In this document: positions 57,311 through 64,000 of the stretch, one piece after another
Position numbering within the stretch: the first letter of the stretch is position 1
Layout of the letters: every line of letters starts with the position of its first letter
From: Ailurus styani
Taxonomy: Eukaryota > Chordata > Mammalia > Carnivora > Ailuridae
Assembly (NCBI GenBank): GCA_002007465.1
Contig: LNAC01000030.1
Span: 8,464,420 to 8,528,419 of the forward strand
Direction of reading: 5' to 3'
DNA length: 64,000 nt
The notes under the pieces: model-generated
What the model saw: only the letters and a program-made list of their open reading frames with translations
Told to the model about the DNA's origin: nothing
Databases searched by the model: none
Made by a program: the position numbers and the translations under genes

Positions 57311-57907
57311 TCAGAACAATGATCAGTCAAGACAATTTGCTTTGCCCTCGGTGATGGTGGTGACAATATTTCCTCCTGTCTGGGCACGTTGCTCTCCCCC
57401 AGGGAGGGCTCATGGAGGGGACATGGCCCTTTGGGGGCATGACTGATCTGTTTCACACCTAGAGTGTCAGTTACTGTCCCCTATCCACACATTCCTACCC
57501 TCTCCTGGCAACTCCCCTTCCAAAGGCCTCATGATACCCAACCCCCATCCCTGGGGCCTGCCTGTGTCTCCTAAGGAGGCTAGGGCTCTGCATTGGGTCA
57601 GGGACCCGGCCCTGGGTCATTGGCTATTTCTATGGGGATAAGGCTGGCCTCCAGAAAGTGGACCTCAGGAGCTGGGTGTTCAGATAGAGTCTTTACGATC
57701 ACCCCCAGAACTGGGCTGTAGTATTTGCTGGGCGTGGACCACTGGGCTGATGGTCTGGGCTGCGTCCCAAGCTCTGGACACACTCTGATTTCCAGGCTTC
57801 AGTGTCCCCATCTGCAAAAGGAGTGTGCTCAGCTGAGACAGCTTTAGGAGCCCTTCCTAGCTGACGTCCTCACATGCGTGCACTCTCTCTGCTCTCGCCA
57901 CATTTCC

Positions 57908-57964
57908 TTGCCTTCCCTCCCCCCCCTCCCCTTGCCTCCCTTCCTCCCTCCCCTCTCCCCTCTC
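57908..57964. repeat. CCTCCC-type pyrimidine repeat
   Basis: Nearly pure C/T simple sequence of about 57 bp. Confidence 0.85.
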
Positions 57965-57984
57965 TTGGGGTCTCCTCATCCATT

Positions 57985-58720
57985 CCACCTGCAGCATCCT
58001 CAGGCCTCCTGAACCAGCCTAGCCCTTCCCTCTGCTTTTCCCCTCTACTCTTTAAGAAGAAACTTCAGGGGCACCTGGCTGATTCAGTCAGTAGAACATG
58101 TGACTCTTGATCTTGGGGTTGTGAGTTCAAGCCCCATGCTGGGCATGGAGCCCCCTTAAAATTTTTAAAAGTTAAAAAGTTTAAAAAAGAGCATCTGTGT
58201 GATCATACCCTACCCTGCTCAGCAGCCTCCCTGGCTCCCTATTGCCCAAGACATAGAGATCCAATCCTCCAGGCAGCACTTGAGGCCCTTGGTGCTCTGC
58301 TCGCAGCCCACCCTTCCATTCCTGTCCCCACCCCCACCCCCATGCAGAGCTCCCCTGTCATAGCGGGCTGCTCTCACTCATCAAGCAGGGCCCCGGGCTT
58401 CCCCACCTCTTGGCCTTTGCTCTGGCCCTTCCATCTGCTGTAATGCATTCCCTCTCTTTTCCTTCTGTCTAACCCTGCTTCTTCAGGACCTCCACCTAGG
58501 GCATGTCAGCCATAGTTCTGGTGTTCAGAACTCCCACAGCCCTGACTGCACCCTCCTCCACGCTGCAGGACTGGGTCAGATTCAAGGAGGCCCCCAACTC
58601 AGGAGGCTCATTCCATGGCGGGGAGCCGCCAACTTCTCCCAGGCTCCAGGAGACTGTGTGTTCCCTGAGGACAGGGCCTACGTCTTCATGACACTCCTCA
58701 GGGCCTTGCTCAGTAGGCAA
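57985..58720 (+). repeat. L2 LINE fragment split by a CAN SINE
   Basis: L2 pieces on both sides of the SINE: GAGCATCTGTGTGATCATAC, CCTTCCATCTGCTGTAATGC and the CCTGAGGACAGGGCCTACGT 3' part. Confidence 0.65.
58068..58187 (+). mobile_element. CAN SINE, older short copy
   Basis: GGGGCACCTGGCTGATTCAG head, B box GAGTTCAAGCC (58123-58133) and a T/A-rich tail. Target-site duplication not clear. Confidence 0.85.
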
Positions 58721-58869
58721 GGAAAGCACCTGCTTCCCTAAGCTCACCTGCCCTTCCTTCAAGAGCACAAGTAGTATGTTTAGAAGGGGGTTGAGTTAAA
58801 CAGGAATGAGCTGGATTCGGAGGTTTTATCCTAAACCAGGTGGATTTGCTTTAGATGGGCCCTCCACCC

Positions 58870-59930
58870 ACGTGGGGTTCGGCTGGGTTATCTGGCCTCA
58901 ATTGGTTTAGTTAAACTGAGTTAATTGGATTGGGCTAATTAGTAGAGTTGGCTTAGTTACATTGGACTGGTTAGGGAAAATTGCTTGTTGAGTTGAATCG
59001 AGTTGGATTACTTAGATTGGGAGAGCTGGATGGGCTTGGGCTGGGTAGAGGGAGTTGGATTGTGATAGTTGAGCTAGGATATTGGGCTGGCTTTATTTAG
59101 CCAGGTTTATTCAGCTGGGTTGGGTGAGTTGGGTTGGTTTGGGTTGCTTTAGATGGATCTGGCTGGTTAATTGGCTTCAGCCAGATTAGTTGTGTTAGGC
59201 TACTGAGTTGAGTCTTAGGCTGCTATAATAGAACACCATAGACAAGGTGCTTAAACAATAAACATTTATTTCTCACAGTGCTGGAGGCTGGAAGTCCAAG
59301 ATCAAGGTGCCAGCACAGTGAGGTTCTTGATGGAGACCCTCTTCCTGGTTTACAGATGGCCATCTTCTTGTTATATCCTCACAAGGTGGAGAGAGAAAGC
59401 TCTGCTCTCTTCATCCCCTTATAAGAGCACTAACGCCATCGTAAGAGTTCCGCCCTCATGACCTAATTATGTCCCAGAGGCCCCCACCTCCAAATACCAC
59501 CACATTGATGATTTAGGCTTCAACATATGAATTCAGAGGGTATGCAAATGTCCAGTTCATAGCTAGTTGGGTTGGATGACTTGGGATGGGTCAGTTGAGT
59601 TTGGCTAACTAAGTGGGTTGGATCAGGTGGGTAGGGTAGGGCTACTTGAGTCGGTCTGGTTGGTTGAATTAGGCTTGGTTAGGTGGGTTGAGCTCATTAC
59701 TTGGGTTGGGTTAGTTGGTTGGGTGATGGGTTTGGGTTGGCGTGGGCAGGGTTAGTTGGGTAGAGCTAGTGGGATGGGATGGGTCACTTGGGTTTGTAGA
59801 ATTGGGCTAGCTTAGTCAGGTTGGGTTGGTTGGCTTGTCTGGCTTAGGATAAGCTGGCTTGGTGGGCTGAGTTCCGGGCTGGCTTGGTCTGGCCTGGGTT
59901 CTGGGCTGGCTCGGGGATAGCCACAGCGCT
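58870..59930 (+). repeat. Degenerate G/T-rich pentamer-type array, split by an LTR
   Basis: Two blocks (58870-59213 and 59564-59930) rich in GGTTGG, TTGGG, GTTAG, GGGCTGG and GAGCTGG words, with very little C on the plus strand. The best section is 59700-59760 (TTGGGTTGGGTTAGTTGGTT). The words overlap those of immunoglobulin switch DNA but the locus is not an Ig locus. It is not the TTAGGG telomere repeat. No open frame or known family matches. Confidence 0.7.
59214..59563 (-). mobile_element. MaLR (MST/MLT1-type) LTR, antisense
   Basis: CTGCTATAATAGAACACCAT, AACATTTATTTCTCACAGTG, CTGGAGGCTGGAAGTCCAAG, CCAAATACCACCACATTGAT, CAACATATGAATTCAGAGGG. The sequence matches the reverse complement of the LTR and is inserted inside the G/T array. 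Confidence 0.88.
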
Positions 59931-60404
59931 CTGAGTTCTGCTCAGTCTCTAGCTCTGCGCCAGGGCGTGTGGGGGGTGGTGGGCGCCTTGGCCACAAATA
60001 GCTGTGGGGAACACAAACAGTTTGGTCTTCAAAGACCTCAGTGGTGGTGGCTGTAACTTTCCACACGGCCCCAGTAAGCACATCTCTAAGCCTCGTGTTT
60101 GGGCCCAGCTGCTGCTTCCTCTGCAAGTAAACCACAAGGTGGGGGGCGGGAGAGGTGGGGAGCATGGGGGCTCTGAGCCCCTCCTCGTCAGGCATCCCCC
60201 AGCTTAGACACCAAGTGTTCTCTGCCAGAGAAAGAGAGAATGACTCCATGGACAGGAGCAAACCCCATAGTGGCCCCCATGTGCCAGGCCCGACGGGGTG
60301 GGCGAGACCGTGGGGTAGCAGGAGCAGTGACAGTTAATCAACAGGCTTGGGAGAGCTGGCAGATCCCGGGGACTTTGGTTTCCGCACAGCTGTGGTGGGA
60401 GCTG

Positions 60405-60500
60405 GGCTGGACATTCATTCACTTGTTCGTTCATTCATTCAAAACATGATTTCTTGAGCACTCACCAAGTGCAAAGAGCTAGCAGGCAGGAGTCAAAGAC
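60405..60500 (+). repeat. L2 fragment
   Basis: CATTCATTCACTTGTTCGTT, TTCTTGAGCACTCACCAAGT. Confidence 0.7.
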
Positions 60501-60804
60501 AGGAGTGATGATGATGGCTATGAAGACAGCTGCGGGGACCCTGCCAGCCCCTGTCTTCCTGCTCCCACTGCTCAGACCCCTCTGCTCTCTCTGAAGGCAC
60601 CCGCTGCAAACAGCTCAGAGCCCTCCTGGGCTCAGACGCGGTATGTCCTGTGTGCAGAGGCACCACGGTGGCTCAGCCCAGACAGCCCCGCTCCAGCTTC
60701 CCTGCCTCTGATCTCATGCGGCACCCCACCTTCCCACCCATGCCAGCCGAGCTGCTTCTCCCCTGGTCCCTGGGAAGGCAGAGCCTCTAAACCCCAGGGG
60801 CCTC

Positions 60805-60910
60805 ATAGATTGTCAGATTGAAGCCTGCACTTCGGAGATGAGGAAATGGGGGCCCAGAGTGAAGGGGTGCCTTGCCTTTGACACACAGCACATCGGAGGC
60901 AGAGCCAGAG
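60805..60910 (-). repeat. MIR core (antisense)
   Basis: GGAGATGAGGAAATGGGGGC, CACACAGCACATCGGAGGC. Confidence 0.65.
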
Positions 60911-60944
60911 CTCTTTCTAGATGTCTCAATCCCCATGCCAGGAG

Positions 60945-61060
60945 CAGCCACGTGGCTCAGTGGAAAGTCCATGTATTTATGATTCAAATAGCCCCAGGCT
61001 TGCTGTTTACACCTCTTCGGGCTTGGATAATTGCCATGCAGCCTCAGTTTCCTCTAGGGG
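60945..61060 (+). repeat. MIR fragment (sense)
   Basis: ACGTGGCTCAGTGGAAAGTC and GCAGCCTCAGTTTCCTCTAG. Confidence 0.6.
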
Positions 61061-61267
61061 GATGGTTTTAATCCTGGACAATTTTGCCCATCAGGGGAAC
61101 ATTTGGAAATACCTAGAGTCACTTGGTTGTCACAAGTGTGGGGGGCGCGACTGGCATCGCGTGGGCAGAGATGCTTCTAAACACGGCACAGAGCGCAGGA
61201 CAGCCCCTCACAACCACGATGAGCTGTTCCCAAATGTCCATAGTGCTGAGGTTGAGCACTTCATTCT

Positions 61268-61360
61268 GTGATGACCGACCCTCCCAGTTTTCCCAGAACA
61301 TAGGGGTTTCCTGGGACATGGGACTTCCTGTGCTAAAACCAGGACAGTCCCAGGAAACCA
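61268..61360. repeat. Ancient palindromic repeat, second type
   Basis: CCTGGGACATGGGACTTCCT, GTGCTAAAACCAGGACAGTC; related to the diverged copy at 26262-26330. Family not assigned. Confidence 0.45.
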
Positions 61361-61913
61361 GGGCAGATGGGCACGCCAGCCACCTCCTCTGGAGAACAGG
61401 CCCATCACGAGCTGCCGCCACCGCACTGTCGCAAAGCTTATGTGAGACTCTGCAGGTCGGGGCACTACACAGTGCCAGGCCGGGCGCAGTTCGCCGTCAG
61501 CCATGTGGGCACCATGCCCACTGTTCAGTGCTTCCCAGACTCCTCCCTCCTGTCTTTGCTTCACATGTTCCCCCCTTTGTGTCTGGCCCTCCTCCCAAGA
61601 CTCCCAGAGGGAGCTCCTTCTGGAAGCTGACGGGGCCGTCTCTAGCGGCCTCTCCCTCCCGGGGCTTCCTGCCACCCCGTCGTCTGCCCCAGGTGGTGCT
61701 CCTGTCAGCTCTCAGGTATTCGGAGGGTTAAGGGTCTTTCTTCTTCCCGAGTTGGTCCTGGAGTTATCTGACTCCCTGCCACCCATGCCCCAGCTTGACC
61801 GAGAGCTCTCCGAGTGTGGGAGCCGTGGCAGGTGTCTGTGCCCCGATGCCCAGCCTGGGGTCTGGCGCAGAAGGGACGAGAGCAAACGTGCACGGGCTAA
61901 ACTTCCCGAGCCC

Positions 61914-61927
61914 TCACCAGGTGGCAG
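61914..61927 (+). promoter_or_regulatory. CTCF-type motif
   Basis: TCACCAGGTGGCAG fits the CTCF core with one mismatch at the first base. Occupancy unknown. Confidence 0.35.
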
Positions 61928-61929
61928 GT

Positions 61930-63820
61930 GCTGCCACCATCACCTCTCTGCCAGCCATCCCCGTCCCCCTAACATGCTGGTGGCAGGACAGGGCTCGCGG
62001 CAGAGGCTCAGCCCCGACTTTGCAGCCTTGATGAATGGCAGGATTGAAGTCAGGAAGCTGGCATGAGGTTCACAGTGCCCGGAGTGAAGAGCTGGTTTCA
62101 GCTTGGGGCGCGGGCGTGAGCGTATCTTGGTCAATTACATTCATGCGGAGGACACATGTTCCTGGTGTCAAAGTGCACTTGGACCCCTGAGGGCAGAGGT
62201 GACAGCTCGACCTGGGCTGGTAAGTGGGCTGGCTCCTTGGAGAGGCCGCCCCAGGACCCCCCTCCCATCTGCTCCGGTCCCCCCGAGTGGCCCCTCCCGC
62301 CCGCCCTGCCCACCCCACACACGGCGCAGGCCGGGAAGGGCGGATTTATTTACTCTTCGCCGATGCCGGTTTTTCTGTCCTTGAGGTGAAGGCTTGCTGG
62401 TTGCCCGTGTTTCCTGCCTGGGTGTTCCCAGCCTGGTGCCGGGTGGACATGCCTTCCAGCCGCCCCACCCCGGCCCCCCTCCGCCCTTGCCACAAGCTTT
62501 CCCTCCGGGCCCCTCCCCGGCCACCGGAAGTCAGGCCCAGGAGCCTCCAGGTCCCCTCAGGTCTTTCTAAGCAGGAAGCTGGGCGCTGCCGGCTCTGGCC
62601 AGGTCGTCCTCTGGCCCCAGTTGGGATGGCCGCAGAGGACACCCAGGTCAGCTCCGCAGAACCCAGCAGGGCCCCCGGCCTGCCTGGTGCAGCCAGGCAA
62701 CAGGATCTACAAAGAGATGCTTTCTGCTTCTCTGTCTCTGCCCATTGTTAAAGAAGAGCACCCTGAACTTGGCGGGGTGGAGGCGGGGGGAAGGGGGGGA
62801 AGGCAGGGACCCGTCTTAAACTCCTTGACTTTGGGCTTGATGACTCAGGAAGAAACCGTGCCGCACCCCACAGTCTCGGGCGGCAGGCCACTCTGTGGTG
62901 AACTGTCCTCCCAAAGATGCTTTTTTTTTTTTTTTTCCAAATTTCAGTCATTCCGGTAACAGCCTCATGATTTTTCTTACTCTGAAGTCATGTCACACAT
63001 AATATTCCTTATTTATATGTATTTTTATACGTATGAATTCTTTTTATTTCACTAAACTTAGTCTCAGGCTTAGAAATCTTACCTGTGGAATCATAAATTT
63101 GACTTGCTGGAGATTTTCTCCCTAAAGCAGAGGAAATAACCGTGAGACGAGCAAAGGCTGGTCCGTGTACCACCTCTAATGTAGTCATGGGGAGGCAATG
63201 AGGTTATTCCTGGGGAGGAGCCGCGAGCCCATTTCTTCTCAGACCCCTCAGATGACAAGCCTGGTGTCTTGGAAGCCGCCTCCAGCTGCAGGAGGCCTGA
63301 AAGCTGCCTAACATCACAAGGGCTGCAGGGGAGCCGGACTCTGTTCTGTCCCTCCCCTGGGCACAGCCGGAAGAGTTCTGGAGTCTAGGCCTCGTCATAA
63401 TAACCTCAATATATTAGCACAGCACTTTAGGGTTTGCAGAACCCATTCCCAAACCCTAGGCTCACTGGGACCAGCCTAAGGTCACATGAGCAGAGAGGAT
63501 GGAGCAGAGACTGATGGTCAAGGTCCCAAATGTGACAGCTGGAAAGCTCGAAGTTTGTCTGGTCTCGAGCTTCCCAGAGGCTGGTCTGCGAGGTGGTCTC
63601 AGGGGCTTTTAAGGGGCCTTGACTCACAGAGCGACAATGGAGTGTGCCTCCCGTTCTCCCATGCTTTGGTTACCAACAGACCAGAAGCCTCGGTTAGGTA
63701 CCTGAGGGTCTATGACACCCCTCTTATCCTTGCTGGCCTCCCGCTCAGACATAGAGCCTCAGAGCCAGAAGCTTCGGCAGAAGAGTCTCTAGCTGAGGCT
63801 TTGCAATGGTTGTAGGAAGC
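61930..63820. other. Unique intergenic sequence
   Basis: Some CpG near 62040-62350, a T17-type run at 62920-62937, an AT-rich stretch at 62995-63070. No gene or clear repeat. Confidence 0.4.
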
Positions 63821-63825
63821 GGCAT

Positions 63826-64000
63826 TCTAAGGTGGCCCCAGGATCTCCAACCCCGTGGACGCACCTGTCCTCTTGAGTGTGGACAGGACCTGGAGAATGT
63901 GACTTACTGAATCAAAGGGCCTTTACCCTGGGTGGGCCTGGACTAATCAGAGGAACCTTTACAAGAAGGTGAAGTGTCAAGAGGTGAAGTGCCCATGTTC
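63826..64000 (+). mobile_element. MaLR (MLT1-type) LTR, cut by the window end
   Basis: TAAGGTGGCCCCAGGATCTC, GAGAATGTGACTTACTGAAT, GGTGGGCCTGGACTAATCAG. The 3' part lies outside. Confidence 0.7.

Larger units (their letters stand above)
31401..64000. other. Intergenic region upstream of RUNX3, no gene found
   Basis: No exon, splice-bounded frame or processed gene copy could be recognised. In other mammals this side of RUNX3 is a long non-coding interval toward SYF2 with lymphoid enhancers. Contents are itemised in the separate repeat and element entries. Confidence 0.7.

Noticed and set aside
59600..59760. Interstitial telomeric repeat
   Set aside because: GGTTAG words occur, but TTAGGG is not tandemly repeated; GGTTGG and TTGGG dominate.
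58870..59930. A true immunoglobulin switch region
   Set aside because: Word similarity only. The locus is RUNX3-upstream with no constant-region exons or I-exon nearby.
61123..61731. 202-codon plus-strand frame
   Set aside because: It includes an ancient palindromic repeat and Pro/Ser-rich low-complexity sequence; the start is not a supported ATG context.

Overview
This window is mammalian nuclear DNA. It has CpG-depleted sequence with one strong CpG island, an intron with a GT donor, and many ancient mammalian repeats (MIR, L2, MaLR LTRs, old L1/HAL1, DNA transposons). It also has several young tRNA-Lys-derived CAN SINEs with intact target-site duplications. These SINEs are specific to Carnivora, and the form of the 20.3 kb copy resembles caniform (mustelid, seal or bear) copies, so I read the source as a caniform carnivore.

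The only protein-coding gene I can support is RUNX3, on the minus strand. The distal-promoter (P1) first coding exon lies at 30503-30560. It encodes MASNSIFDSFPTYSPTFIR and ends in a phase-1 GT donor. Just upstream are a purine/pyrimidine-rich 5'UTR with two upstream ORFs, a tandem pair of RUNX sites at the expected P1 start, and a CCAAT box and CRE-like site further up. The CpG island at 1-2270 is, by position and orientation, the upstream part of the proximal P2 promoter island. The P2 start and the Runt-domain exons would lie just left of the window.

Layout. 1-2270: P2 CpG island. 2271-30502: the long first intron, mostly unique sequence with MIR/L2 fragments, a small CpG-rich patch near 7.2-7.5 kb, a perfect DR4 (AGGTCA) element in a short duplication at 17.5 kb, and a candidate GATA/E-box element at 29.3 kb. 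30503-31400: exon 1 and the P1 promoter. 31400-64000: upstream intergenic DNA with no gene I can support; in other mammals this is the RUNX3-SYF2 interval, which holds RUNX3 enhancers. It contains an AT-rich nest of old L1/HAL1 sequence (39.3-42.25 kb), a 310-bp GGAA-rich tract (53.27-53.58 kb), and a degenerate G/T-rich, switch-like repeat array (58.87-59.93 kb) split by a MaLR LTR.

Almost all open reading frames of 60-300 codons here are chance frames in GC-rich or repeat DNA. I found no RNA gene, CRISPR array, operon or undescribed coding system. The points worth follow-up are regulatory (uORF pair, tandem RUNX sites, DR4, GGAA tract), structural (the G/T array), or assembly-related (two 27-28 nt poly-G runs, one next to an N).
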